64,000 nucleotides of DNA from Salipiger abyssi (GCF_001975705.1 NZ_CP015091.1:1-64000); one strand, 5' to 3'; counted from the stretch's first letter, positions 1-10,709 are shown. Program-made: numbers and translations. The notes: generated by a model not told the origin, from the sequence alone.

Positions 1-1202
<1,202 letters not shown>

Positions 1203-1206
<4 letters not shown>

Positions 1207-2279
1207 TGCTCTGCCCTCAGGATGGCGTTTCCGCCCTTCGATGCGATCAGCAGCCCCGCCTCGTCGGCCAGGCAGCTTGTGACGCCGTGGCGGCGGCCAT
1301 CGGCGCGCGAATGCAGGCTTTCCACCGGCTGCGCCTCGGCGTCGAGCCGCACCACCAGCCCGATGGAGCGCGACGGCGCCCAGGGCTTGAGCTCGCCCAG
1401 CTGCTTGAGCCCACCGCCCTGCATCGGCTCCAGATACGAGCTGGGGTAATGCAGCGAGGGCGCGATCCAGTACTCCGGTTCGATCTCGGCGATCATCCGT
1501 TCGCGATACTCCTTCTCGCGCAGCACGAACTCGATGAGCTGGGTGCGCGGGGCAAAGACGCACATCCAGGTCTCATTGCCCGGCCCGGCGACGAGCCGCG
1601 ACGGATAGCCCGGCAGCTCGTCGAGCACCGGGGTGGACTTGCCGTCCGGCGTCAGCCGCAGCACCCGGTGCCGCCAGCTTTCGGAGACGAAAAGCGCGTC
1701 CCCCGCGCCGAGCACGATACCGCTTGGAAAGGCCAGACCCTTCGCCAGACAGCGCGCCTCGCCGCTGCCCAGATCGAGCGACCAGACCGAGCCGCTGGTG
1801 CCGAAGGTCATCAGGTCGTGTTTCCAGTTGGCGAGCACGTTGCGTTGGCTGGCCAGACAGATCAGCAGCGTATCGGCATCGGCGAAGACCGCGGCACTCG
1901 GCGCCATGATCTGCGTCTGACCCAGCGCGGTAAAGGACTTGCCGTTATGCGCGCCGCCCTTGATGTCGATGCGCCCCTCTTCGAGCCCCATGGCCAGCGC
2001 GCCGGAGACATGGCTGGCAAGAAAGCTGATCGGGCTGGAGGCCGCTGCCAGATCCTCGATCTGCCCGTCCGGCCCCAGCGCACGGAGCCCCGCACCGCTG
2101 GAAAACAGCACCCTGCCCTCGTGCGACACGAGATTGTCCGGCGCCTCGACAGTGGCCACGAGCGCGGCCTCTTCGATGCGGTTGTTGGGACGCAGCGCGC
2201 CGTCCATCGGCGGCAGGGTGATCGCCGCCTCGCCGCTGCCGCGCAGACGGTCGAAATAGCGGGAGACTATATTACCCAT
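1203..2279 (-). CDS. SMP-30/strictosidine-synthase-like beta-propeller protein
   Basis: A 358-residue soluble protein with repeated propeller-blade motifs (for example LFVSESWRHRVLRLTPDG and a following LPGYPSRL segment), as in the SMP-30/gluconolactonase and strictosidine-synthase-like families. No signal peptide is evident, so it is probably cytoplasmic. I chose the ATG at 2279 because GGAGGGAAGAAAG lies just upstream; the frame is open further upstream but that would run deep into the permease gene. It overlaps the end of the permease-propeller fusion by 8 bases and the start of the ATPase by 4 bases. A lactonase acting on an oxidised sugar is a reasonable guess from the neighbouring SDR dehydrogenase, but the activity is inferred. 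Confidence 0.8.
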
Positions 2280-4401
2280 CTTTCTTCCCTCCCCAGTAAT
2301 GCTTGATCCCGGTCCAGGTCGGGTCGGCGCCCGGGATGTCGTAGACACCGATCCGGTCGTTGAACAAACCGCCGAGATAGAGCTTGCCCTTGTGCTCGCG
2401 GATCGACGTCAGCGAGGGGTGTTTCGCGCCTTCGCGGTCCCAGAGCACCTCAAGGATGTTGCCGTCGATATCGAACTTGATGAGGCAGCCGAAATTCATG
2501 TTCGGATACATCCATTCGTCGGCGGCGACGCGGTAGACCATGCGCTTGCGGTATTGCGGCATGCGCAGCGCGAGATCGAAGGTGGGCGAACGCATCCCCA
2601 CCAGACCGCACCAGAAATGGCCGTCCGAGGCGCGGTTGATGTTGTCGGGATAGCCCGGCAGATCGGGGATGATCTTTTCCCGCCTGCCCTTCTTCGGCCC
2701 GTCGTACCAGTAGCGGGTGATGCTGCAATCCCAGGTCTGGGCGAAGAGGAAGGACTCGCCGTCATCGGTCATGCAGATGCCGTTCGGGAACTTGAGGTTC
2801 GACAGCACCGTGCGCGAGGATCCGTCGCGCGGATCGTAGCAGATGAGCCGCCCGTTGCCCCGCGCCTCGATGGCATCCAGCATCCATTCGCTTGTGTTGT
2901 AGCGGATGGTCGCCTCGGAGAAGTAGATCCGCCCGTCCGGCGCGATATCGAGATCGTCGGCGATCCGCATGCGGGAATCGTCGATCACCGAGAGCAGCGA
3001 GCGGTTGGTCTCATCCGAGAGCTTCACCACCTCGCGGTCGCGGGTGATCTTGTAGAGCCCCATGCCGCCGACGCAGACCACCAGCTCCTGATCGCTGTTG
3101 AACGCCATGCCCAGCGGGTGCCCGCCGATATGGGCATAGACCTCGTGCCGCGTGTAATCGGGCGCGAAGAACCGCACGACATCGCCGTGACGGCTGCCGC
3201 AATAGAGGTTGTCGTCCTCATCGAGGATCACGTCCTCCGGTCCGTCGAGCTCGCCCTTGCCGATCACGCCGACATCGCCCAGCTTGTTGTTGACCTCATA
3301 GACCGAGCCCGAGCCCTCGCGCGTCTCCGGGTTCGGCGGCAGCGACAGGAAGGTGGGCGAGACATAGGCCTTGTTCAGCACCTTGAGGCGGTTCTTCATC
3401 CATTTCACGTCGATGGCCACGGCGCCCAGCATGATGGTGCCCAGCACCAGTTCGCTCGCGCCGGTGCGCAGCCCCATGCGGATCAGCGCGTTCGACACCA
3501 GAACCACGATCATCGTGCCGATCACCGTCTTGGCCACGGAGCCGCGCCCGCCGCCAAGGCTGTTGCCGCCCAGAACCGCCGCCGTCAGGATGATGATCTC
3601 CAGCCCGACCCCGACGGTGCCGCTGGTGCTGCCGAGGCGCGAGGCATAGAACAGCGCACCGGCGGCGGTGAAGACGCCGCTGAAGATATAGGTCTGCGCC
3701 ACGATCCGCTTCACCGGCAGGCCAATGTTGAAGGCCGAGCGGCGCGAGCCGCCGACCGCGCTCAGATGCCAGCCAAAGCGCATGCGCGTCATCAGGATAT
3801 GGGTGGCGACCGCCACGATGCCCGCCACGATGAGGCTGAAGGGCACGCCGAGAATGTCGGCGGCGCCGAGGAAATCCCATTGCGGCACCAGCGTCTCGGA
3901 ATAGGAGGCGGCAACACTGTATTTGAGCGAGAGCAGCTCGACGATGGCGCGCACGAGGATCAGCGTCACCAGCGTGGTCAGGAAGGCGCGCAGCCGCAGG
4001 TAACCGACGAGGAAGCCGTTCACCGCGCCCACGAGACCGCCCAGAAACAGCACCGCGGGAATGACGACGATCAGCGGCAGGCCGAGCGCGTTGACCAGAT
4101 AGAGCGCGCCGAAATTGCACAGGGCGAAGTTGGACCCGACGCTGAGGTCGATGCCGCCGGCCTTCAGTACCAGCGTCATGCCCATGGCGATGAACAGGTA
4201 TTCACCCAGAACCCGCGCAAGGATGGCGAGGCTGCCGGTGGTCATGACCCCCGGCAGGATGGTCGAAAAGATCGCGACGGCAACGCCGAGAAAGAGGATG
4301 GGAATGGCGTTGTCGATCCAGTTCTTCGACAGGATCTCGCCCACCACATGATCGGGGATGAGGCGATACCGCCAGCGCATGAAAGCTTCGCTTGCACTCA
4401 T
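2272..4401 (-). CDS. ABC sugar permease fused to a C-terminal beta-propeller (SMP-30-like) domain
   Basis: A 709-residue two-part protein. Residues about 1-345 form an RbsC/XylH-type permease: many hydrophobic helices and the family segment LKAGGIDLSVGSN. Residues about 365-709 form a soluble propeller with strictosidine-synthase/SMP-30-like motifs (ADDLDIAPDGRIYFSEA, LKFPNGICMTDDGESF, LPGYPDNINRASDGHFWCGL). The frame is open throughout with no internal stop. RbsC-type permeases normally end in the cytoplasm, which would place the propeller there too (inference). It is the second permease of the operon, so the transporter may be a heterodimer like YtfT/YjfF. It overlaps the next, stand-alone propeller gene by 8 bases. 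Confidence 0.88.
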   Translation of the reverse strand: MSASEAFMRWRYRLIPDHVVGEILSKNWIDNAIPILFLGVAVAIFSTILPGVMTTGSLAILARVLGEYLFIAMGMTLVLKAGGIDLSVGSNFALCNFGALYLVNALGLPLIVVIPAVLFLGGLVGAVNGFLVGYLRLRAFLTTLVTLILVRAIVELLSLKYSVAASYSETLVPQWDFLGAADILGVPFSLIVAGIVAVATHILMTRMRFGWHLSAVGGSRRSAFNIGLPVKRIVAQTYIFSGVFTAAGALFYASRLGSTSGTVGVGLEIIILTAAVLGGNSLGGGRGSVAKTVIGTMIVVLVSNALIRMGLRTGASELVLGTIMLGAVAIDVKWMKNRLKVLNKAYVSPTFLSLPPNPETREGSGSVYEVNNKLGDVGVIGKGELDGPEDVILDEDDNLYCGSRHGDVVRFFAPDYTRHEVYAHIGGHPLGMAFNSDQELVVCVGGMGLYKITRDREVVKLSDETNRSLLSVIDDSRMRIADDLDIAPDGRIYFSEATIRYNTSEWMLDAIEARGNGRLICYDPRDGSSRTVLSNLKFPNGICMTDDGESFLFAQTWDCSITRYWYDGPKKGRREKIIPDLPGYPDNINRASDGHFWCGLVGMRSPTFDLALRMPQYRKRMVYRVAADEWMYPNMNFGCLIKFDIDGNILEVLWDREGAKHPSLTSIREHKGKLYLGGLFNDRIGVYDIPGADPTWTGIKHYWGGKKDG

Positions 4402-4465
4402 TCGATGCTCCAGAATGTTCGGGACCCGGCTGCCGCGTGAGGGCCGCAGCCGGCTGGTGGGGAGA

Positions 4466-5491
4466 TCAGTTGCCGGCCTGGATCTGCTCGACCGTCCAGC
4501 AGGACGACGCCGTCACCGTTTCCGGGGTGAGCAGCGTGTTGGCGGTATAAAGCCCGAAAGGCGCAGAGCCAGGCTCGGGATTGGTTTGCAGCAGCGTCTC
4601 GACGACAGAGGCGAGCTGCTTGGCCTGATCGCGCGTGTCGACCTTCACGTACGAGGCGAACATGCCGTTGCTGATATTGTCGCAGCCGGATTTCTGGTTG
4701 CCGCCGCCCTCGGTCACCACCTTGACCTTGCCCTGAAGCCCGGCCTCGCGCACCGCCGCCGCCGCGCCGATATCCTGGTTGTCCCAGAGCCCGATGAAGG
4801 CGCAGAGATCGCCATGCTGCTTGATGATCGTCGAGGCGATGGAGTGCGCCTTGGAGGCATCCCAGTCGGCGGCCTGATTGGCGACGATGGTGATGTTGGG
4901 ATAATCCTTCAGAGTGTCCTCGATCCCCGCGACGCCGAGCAGGCTGGGCGGGCTGGTCACCGGCCCCTGAAGCACCGCGACCTTGCCCGAGGTGTCCTCG
5001 CCGCACATGCGTGCGCCCTCCTTGGCGACATCGGCGCCGACCTTGTACCAGTCGCCGCCGATGAAGGCGTCGGAATTGACCGGCGTCTTGAGGTTCATCT
5101 GGATCACATTGATGCCGGCGCGCATCGCCCGCTGCACCAGCTTGGTATAGGCGTGCATGTCGTTGTTCTGGAAGATCAGGATATCCGGCTCTTCGGCGAT
5201 GAACTGCTCGAGCGCCTGCGCGCCGGCGTCGATGTTCCAGTTGGGATCGCGGATCTGAAGCTCGTATCCCAGCCGCTCGGCATCGCGTTCGAGCGCGGCA
5301 ATCCAACCCTGCGTCAAGTCGTAGCCGGCAGAGATCGGCACGAAGGCGACGCGCTTGCCCTCGAAGGCCGCCTCGTAGAGATCGTAGAGCCCGTCATCCG
5401 GCCTTTCGGCGACCGCGGGGCTTTGCAGCCCGGCGACACCGCAGAGCAGCGCGGCGAGGGCGAATGACGTCTTGAGCTTTCCGAATTCCAT
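4466..5491 (-). CDS. Sugar ABC transporter periplasmic substrate-binding protein
   Basis: A 341-residue RbsB-like (peripla_BP_4) protein. The N-terminus has a basic start, a hydrophobic stretch and an AVA cleavage-type sequence near residue 28, that is, a Sec signal peptide for periplasmic export. Family features include a KRVAFVPISAGYDLTQGW strand-turn near the N-terminus, a LIFQNNDMHAYTKLVQRA segment, and AFIGLWDNQDIGAAAAVREA in the second lobe. It lies between the two permease genes, as expected for the binding component. The start at 5491 is preceded by GGGAGGAGAAAT. The ligand is probably a sugar or sugar alcohol, which the sequence alone does not settle. Confidence 0.9.
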   Translation of the reverse strand: MEFGKLKTSFALAALLCGVAGLQSPAVAERPDDGLYDLYEAAFEGKRVAFVPISAGYDLTQGWIAALERDAERLGYELQIRDPNWNIDAGAQALEQFIAEEPDILIFQNNDMHAYTKLVQRAMRAGINVIQMNLKTPVNSDAFIGGDWYKVGADVAKEGARMCGEDTSGKVAVLQGPVTSPPSLLGVAGIEDTLKDYPNITIVANQAADWDASKAHSIASTIIKQHGDLCAFIGLWDNQDIGAAAAVREAGLQGKVKVVTEGGGNQKSGCDNISNGMFASYVKVDTRDQAKQLASVVETLLQTNPEPGSAPFGLYTANTLLTPETVTASSCWTVEQIQAGN

Positions 5492-5536
5492 GATTTCTCC
5501 TCCCTTGAGACTTGGAATATGTTTGAGATGGCGGCG

Positions 5537-6522
5537 TCAGATGTCCCCTTGCTGAGAGGTCTGTTCGTCCGCGGGTTGAGCATCGAGTCGACGATGATCG
5601 CCGCCAGCAGAATGACCGCCTTGATGATGCTCTGGACCGAATAGCTGATGTTCATGATCGTCATGCCGTTCAGCAGCAGCCCGATCAGGATCGTGCCCGA
5701 GAGCACGTTGCGGATGCTGCCCTTGCCGCCCGAAAGCCCGATGCCGCCGATCACCACCACGAGGATGATGTCGTAGACCATGGTCGAGTTGGCGAGCTTG
5801 GTGTTCACCGTCGACACCGTGGTCGTCATGATCAGCCCCGCCGCAAAGGCGATGGCGGCGGACACCGTGTACATCAGCACGGTCATCGGGCGGTTGGCGA
5901 TGCCGTTGTTGCGCGCCGCCATGTAGTTGTCGCCGATGGCGTAGACGAAGGCCCCGTAGCGGGTGAAGCGCAGCCCGACATAGGCAAGGCATGCCAGCAC
6001 CAGGAACAGCACCACCGGCATCGGCACCACCGCCCCGAGGCGGCCCGACCCGATCTGCCCCAGCAGCCCCAGATCCTGGGTGATGAAGAGCGTGTCGGTA
6101 TCGACGAGCGCGAAACGCCCCAGACCCGAGATCGCGGTGGCCATGGCGAGGGTGGCAAAGATCGCCGGGATCTCGACATAGGCGATCAGGATGCCGTTGA
6201 CCGCACCGATCGCCAGCGCCAGCAGCAGACCGAGCGCCAGCGCCGGGCCGATGGCCATGCCGTCCAGATACATGGAAAAACTCCAGCCCACGGAAAACAC
6301 CATGACCGCCACCATGGTCAGGTCGATGCCGCGCCCGATGATCACCACCGACATGCCGATTGCGAGAATGCCGAGGATCGACACGTTCTGCAAAAGCGAC
6401 AGAAGGTTCGAGACCTGAAAAAAGCTTTCGAGCGCGACGGAAAACAGAACGAAAAGCACGGCGGATATCGCCAATACCATTTGTTCCTGATTGAGAGAGA
6501 CCCCTCTCAGAACCTGCTGCAT
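5537..6522 (-). CDS. ABC sugar permease (RbsC-like) with apparent 1-base frameshift near its 3' end
   Basis: Inner-membrane permease of the sugar importer, starting at ATG 6522 with GGGAGGAGAAATA in front. It shows the RbsC-family hydrophobic helices and an IGRGIDLTMVAVM segment. Reading straight through, the frame misses its expected stop and runs to 5314, overlapping the binding-protein gene by 178 bases with a non-hydrophobic, Ser/Arg-rich tail. Adding one base in the CCGCGG run near 5569-5573 restores a C-terminus ending NPRDEQTSQQGDI and a TGA at 5537, giving a 328-residue protein of normal length. I therefore annotate the repaired extent. Whether the missing base is a sequencing error or a real mutation cannot be told from the sequence. 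Confidence 0.82.
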
Positions 6523-6571
6523 TATTTCTCCTCCCTTGGAAAATACCGAATGCCCGGCCGCCTTTCGGCAA

Positions 6572-7543
6572 TCACGTCGCGGTCGGCAAAAGCCCCAATT
6601 CATCCATGGTCGCGATATAGGCCTCGATCCCGGTATTCAGATCGTATTTTGGCGCAAATCCCAGATCGGTTTTCGCCCGGGAATTGTCGAGCACGCCGGC
6701 ATAGCGGACACCGGCATTGAAGAAATCCAGACCGGGGCCGATCTTGAAGTCGATATTCGGCACATGGGCCTTTGCGGCGTCTGCAAACTCCTCGAGCGTG
6801 ACCCCGGTCCCGGACGAGATGTTATAGGCATCAAAACCGGGCTTTTCATGCTCCAGCGCCGCAACGCAGGCACGGCCCACATCGCCGACATAGATGATGT
6901 CGTCGCGCTCTTCGCCGCCCTGGGCGATCTCCAGCGGCACGCCCAGCATGCCGTTCTCGATAATCCGCGACAGGATGCCCATGGGCCCGTGCCGCACCAG
7001 CTTGCCGGGGCCGTAGATCGTGGCAAAGCGCAGGGCGACGAATTCCAGCCCGAGCTTGGCGAAGTTCCGACCCATCATCTCGCCCGCGAGCTTGGTCGCG
7101 TCATAGACGCTGTTCGCGTCGAGCGGGTGATCTTCGCCGACCGGCGTATAGGTCGGATAGGCGTGTTCGCCGGTGATATTGCCATAGACCGCGCGCGAGC
7201 TGGTGTAGACAAAGCGCTTCACCCCCGCCTTCTGCGCCGCGTCCATCAGCTGCACCGCGCCGAGGCCGTTGACCAGAAAGCCCCTGAGCGGATCCTCCTG
7301 CAAGCCGGAGATCAGCGCGGCCATGTGGATGACCCCCTCGATCCGGTGGCTCACCAGCAGGTCGCTCATCGCGTCGCGGTCCATGATGTCGGCATTGCGC
7401 AGCGCGACCTCGCCGGCGACGGGCCCCAGCAGCGACATGTCGGTCTGGCGGTCGGCCACGACGACCTCGTGGCCGCGGCTCACAAGCTCCCGCGTGACAA
7501 ACGCGCCGTTGACGCCCAGCCCTCCGGTCACCAGTACTTTCAT
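6572..7543 (-). CDS. NAD-dependent epimerase/dehydratase family protein (extended SDR)
   Basis: A 323-residue extended short-chain dehydrogenase. The N-terminal Rossmann motif TGGLGVNG (residues 6-13) binds NAD(P), ADIMDRD supports the adenine pocket, and a YDATK (YxxxK) pair provides the catalytic Tyr and Lys. These are features of UDP-sugar epimerases and sugar dehydrogenases. It is the first gene of the sugar-transport operon (49 bases before permease 1), so it probably acts on the imported sugar or its derivative. AAGGAGATACTGA precedes the ATG at 7543. The precise reaction (epimerisation or oxidation to a lactone) is not settled; the propeller proteins downstream would fit lactone hydrolysis. 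Confidence 0.85.
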   Translation of the reverse strand: MKVLVTGGLGVNGAFVTRELVSRGHEVVVADRQTDMSLLGPVAGEVALRNADIMDRDAMSDLLVSHRIEGVIHMAALISGLQEDPLRGFLVNGLGAVQLMDAAQKAGVKRFVYTSSRAVYGNITGEHAYPTYTPVGEDHPLDANSVYDATKLAGEMMGRNFAKLGLEFVALRFATIYGPGKLVRHGPMGILSRIIENGMLGVPLEIAQGGEERDDIIYVGDVGRACVAALEHEKPGFDAYNISSGTGVTLEEFADAAKAHVPNIDFKIGPGLDFFNAGVRYAGVLDNSRAKTDLGFAPKYDLNTGIEAYIATMDELGLLPTAT

Positions 7544-8183
7544 TCAGTATCTCCTTCGTGCGTCAGGCGGCGGGCACAGAGGGGCCATGCCGCGGTCCTG
7601 CCTGACGCGGTTGCGGCATGAGAATGCCGGTGTGACGCCGCGCGCGGCGGCGGAATTCAGACGGTGTTTCGGCGGGGCGGATCGGAATATGTCACGGGAC
7701 GATCCATATCCGGAACCGCATGATTTCCCGTTTCAGAACATCGTCGGGACCAGCCGGAACCTCGGTATGATTATGGGAAAAGACCTTGGATCATATCTGC
7801 CGTCACATAAGGCCCGGCGCACCACCGACAGGCGATATCGGACCGGACGGATGCCTGTACAAATCCATAAAGGTCTTCATTTTTTCCTCCCTGTTTTGGG
7901 ACATGTTCCCATGCCCCTGCGACAAAAGGTCTACCCCCAGAGCCCCCAAGTCAACGTTCCGGGGATCTTCCGGACAGCCTTTACATGTATGTGAAATCTG
8001 CCCGGAAATTGTTGTTTTCTGCCGTTGGCAGGTCTCCTCAAACCCTGAAAACCGCGCCCGTCCCGTGCCCGGGAGATCCGCCGGACAAGGACAATCATGT
8101 CCGTCAATGGCTCGGCGCCGTCCAATAGAAATATTGCAGATATATATAATTTCTGGATTATGCATCTTATCCGCAGACCACGC
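7544..8183. other. 640-base gap: leader of the sugar operon
   Basis: No convincing full-length gene lies here. It separates the sugar-transport operon from the aldehyde dehydrogenase gene, all on the minus strand, so it must hold the promoter of the sugar operon. The part around 8130-8165 is AT-rich. A minus-strand mini-ORF at 7803-7880 has a good ribosome-binding site and is listed separately. Longer open frames on either strand lack family features. Confidence 0.5.
7803..7880 (-). CDS. Possible 25-residue leader peptide or remnant upstream of the sugar operon
   Basis: A short minus-strand frame beginning MKTFMDLYRH and ending at a TGA at 7803. The ATG at 7880 is preceded by GGGAGGAAAAA, a stronger ribosome-binding site than many real genes here have. 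It lies about 260 bases before the SDR gene. The peptide has no family match I recognise. It could be a translated leader, the surviving 5' end of a lost gene, or chance. Confidence 0.25.
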   Translation of the reverse strand: MKTFMDLYRHPSGPISPVGGAPGLM

Positions 8184-9674
8184 CTAGCGCATGACGAAGG
8201 GGTTCTTCGTCTCCGCCTCATAGGACAGCCAGACCGATTTGGTTTCGAGATACTGGTTGATCGCCTCGATCCCGTTCTCCCGCCCAAAGCCCGAGGCCTT
8301 CACCCCGCCAAAGGGCATGAGGAAACTCGCGGTACGATAGGTATTGACCCAGACGGTACCCGCGCGCAGCCGTTTCGGCGCCACGGTCGCGCGCTTGATG
8401 CTGAAGGTCCAGACACCGGCGGCCAGCCCGTAACTGGTGTCGTTGGCGATGGCATAGGCCTCTTCGTCCTCGCGGAACGGGATCACCGATACGACCGGGC
8501 CGAACACCTCCTCCTGCGCGATGCGCATATCGTTGCGCACATCGGCAAAGACCGTGGGCTCGATGAACCAGCCGCTGCCACATTCCGGACGCCCCGCCGC
8601 GTTGCCACCCAGCACGCAGCGCGCGCCCTCGCCCTTGGCGATCTCGATATAAGAGAGGATGCGCTCGAATTGCGGCTTTGTGGTCACCGGCCCGACCTGG
8701 GTGCCCATCTCCATCGGATCGCCCATGCGAGCGGTCTTGGCCGAGGCAACGAAGCGGTCGAGATAGGCGTCATAGATGCTCTCATGCACCAGCAGCCGCG
8801 AACCGGCGATGCAGGTCTGACCCGTCGCCGCAAAGATCCCCGCGATGCCACCCGAGACCGCCGCGTCAAGATCGGCATCCGGAAAGACGATCTGCGCGGA
8901 TTTCCCGCCCAGCTCCAGCGTCAGCCGCTTGAAGCTCGGCGCCGCGTTTTCCATGATCGTCCGGCCCGCCGCTTCGCCGCCGGTAAAGGCGATCTTGGCC
9001 ACTTTCGGATGCACGGTGAGCGGATCGCCGACATCCTTGCCGAAACCGGTCACGACGTTGAAGACCCCAGGCGGGAACCCCGCCTCCTGCATGAGCGCGG
9101 CGAATTCCAGCGCCGAGGCCGAGGTGTGCTCGGACGGTTTCAGCACGAAGGTGCAGCCCGCGGCCAGCGCCGGCGCCAGCTTCCACATCATCAGCATAAG
9201 CGGCGAGTTCCACGGCACGATGGCGGCGACCACGCCGACCGGCTCGCGCAGCGTGTAGGTGAACATGTCCGGCTTGTCGATCGGCACGACCGCGCCGTTG
9301 ATCTTGTCCGCAAGCCCACCATAGAAATACAGCCATTGCGGCAGATAGCGGACCTGCCCATTCACCTCGGCCAACAGCTTGCCGTTGTCGCGAACCTCGA
9401 CGGCGGCCAGCTTCTCGGCGTCGCGCGTGATCAGATCGCCGAGTTTCCGCATCAGGGCGCCGCGCTGCGTCGGGGCCATTCGCCCCCATTCGCCGGAATA
9501 AAGCGCGTCATGCGCCGCCTCGACCGCCGCATCCACATCGCGCGCATCGCATTTCGGGATTTCCGACCAAGGCTCACCCGTGAAGGGATTGTAGCTTTGG
9601 AACACCTCCCGCGAGGCGCTGTCCTGCCAGGCATTGCCGATGAACACCTGATATCGTTTCAAACTGCTATTCAT
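8184..9674 (-). CDS. Aldehyde dehydrogenase family protein
   Basis: A 496-residue NAD(P)-dependent aldehyde dehydrogenase of normal length. The catalytic Cys is at about residue 288 (GQTCIAGSR) and the general-base Glu at about 254 (LELGGKSA). The cofactor-binding VPWNSPLMLMMWKLAPALAA segment and the C-terminal PFGGVKASGFGRE loop are present. It oxidises an aldehyde to the acid; the substrate is unknown. It is followed downstream on the same strand by the sugar operon and preceded by an orphan TRAP binding protein, so it may act on a product of that imported acid. Upstream AGGAGAGAGG supports the start at 9674. Confidence 0.92.
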   Translation of the reverse strand: MNSSLKRYQVFIGNAWQDSASREVFQSYNPFTGEPWSEIPKCDARDVDAAVEAAHDALYSGEWGRMAPTQRGALMRKLGDLITRDAEKLAAVEVRDNGKLLAEVNGQVRYLPQWLYFYGGLADKINGAVVPIDKPDMFTYTLREPVGVVAAIVPWNSPLMLMMWKLAPALAAGCTFVLKPSEHTSASALEFAALMQEAGFPPGVFNVVTGFGKDVGDPLTVHPKVAKIAFTGGEAAGRTIMENAAPSFKRLTLELGGKSAQIVFPDADLDAAVSGGIAGIFAATGQTCIAGSRLLVHESIYDAYLDRFVASAKTARMGDPMEMGTQVGPVTTKPQFERILSYIEIAKGEGARCVLGGNAAGRPECGSGWFIEPTVFADVRNDMRIAQEEVFGPVVSVIPFREDEEAYAIANDTSYGLAAGVWTFSIKRATVAPKRLRAGTVWVNTYRTASFLMPFGGVKASGFGRENGIEAINQYLETKSVWLSYEAETKNPFVMR

Positions 9675-9734
9675 AAGACCTCTCTCCTTCCGGCATGGGG
9701 CCGCCCCATATGCGGCACCCCCTCCGCACCGGCG

Positions 9735-10709
9735 TTATTCGCCGATGCCGGCGGTCTCGGCGATGTCCCGCATCCGCGCGATGGCGTCGGGATTGATCGT
9801 GGCTGCCAGGTCGGTGACGCCGTTGAACCAGGCGCTCTTGAGATTGGCAGCGATATCGTCCTGAAAATCTGTCTGCTGCATGCCCTCGGCGATCAGCGTC
9901 TCCACTTCCTTGGAGGCAAGCCCGTCGAAGATCTTCGAGCTTTCCGTCTCATAGCTCCGCGCCGCCGCGGCGATCTCGGCCTGTGTCGTTTCGCCAAGCG
10001 CGTTCCAGGTGTCGAGGTTCATCAGCAGCATGTGGCTGACCTGCCCGAAGGTCGGGCGCACGAAATAGCCCGCCACCTCGAACCAGCGGTAGTTCACCGC
10101 GCCCACCGCCGGCCAGGCGGCACCATCGACCACGCCGCGCTCCAGCGCCGGATAGATCTCGCCGCCGGGCAGCACCACGGGCGAGCCACCGAGCGCCGAG
10201 ATCACCGGATGATACAGCGGGGTGCCGCGAATACGCCGCCCGGTCAGCCCGTCATCGGTCAGCGGCTCCTTCAGGATCATGTGAAAGCCGTTGGTGTCGT
10301 AGAACACCGCAATGAGTTTCAGCCCGCGTTTCTGATATTCCTGATCGGCAAAATCCCACATGCCGGATTCGTGCAGTGTCTCGCTGCTGCCGCTGAGCGC
10401 ATCCAGCGCCATGCCCACGGCGATATCGTTGTAGTGATAGCCGCCATTCGTATAGAGGAAATCGAACAGGCCCTGCGCCACGGGGTTCAGCTGCTCGAAG
10501 GGCGGGATGGTCTCGGGGCCGAAGCGCGACAGGCCCAGCTCTTCCGTGATCTCGGCCTCGAGATACTCCATGAAGGGCTCCAGCACCTCGCCGACGGCCG
10601 CATAGCTCTCGTCCCAGCTCGCCAGGATCTTCAGGTCCTTGGCCAATGCGCCGCTCGCGACGGTCGCAAAGGCGACGGATGCGGCAAGGCCGCGCAGAAA
10701 TCTGTTCAT
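9735..10709 (-). CDS. TRAP transporter solute-binding protein, DctP family (orphan)
   Basis: A 324-residue periplasmic binding protein of the DctP type. Residues 1-23 form a Sec signal peptide ending ALA. Later segments fit the family: the GRRIRGTPLYHPVISALGG lobe and VLPGGEIYPALERGVVDGA, the usual place of carboxylate contact. The start at 10709 has GGAGGAGAGACCA in front. DctP proteins deliver organic acids to a DctQ/DctM membrane pair, but no such pair is encoded anywhere in this window. It therefore must use a distant DctQM or act as a sensor protein. It lies between an alcohol dehydrogenase and an aldehyde dehydrogenase gene on the same strand. Confidence 0.88.
   Translation of the reverse strand: MNRFLRGLAASVAFATVASGALAKDLKILASWDESYAAVGEVLEPFMEYLEAEITEELGLSRFGPETIPPFEQLNPVAQGLFDFLYTNGGYHYNDIAVGMALDALSGSSETLHESGMWDFADQEYQKRGLKLIAVFYDTNGFHMILKEPLTDDGLTGRRIRGTPLYHPVISALGGSPVVLPGGEIYPALERGVVDGAAWPAVGAVNYRWFEVAGYFVRPTFGQVSHMLLMNLDTWNALGETTQAEIAAAARSYETESSKIFDGLASKEVETLIAEGMQQTDFQDDIAANLKSAWFNGVTDLAATINPDAIARMRDIAETAGIGE

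Noticed and set aside
2299..4440. Very long plus-strand frame opposite the permease-propeller gene
   Set aside because: Antisense shadow; composition (Asp, Arg, His, Ala-rich) lacks domain motifs, while the minus strand shows clear permease and propeller signatures.
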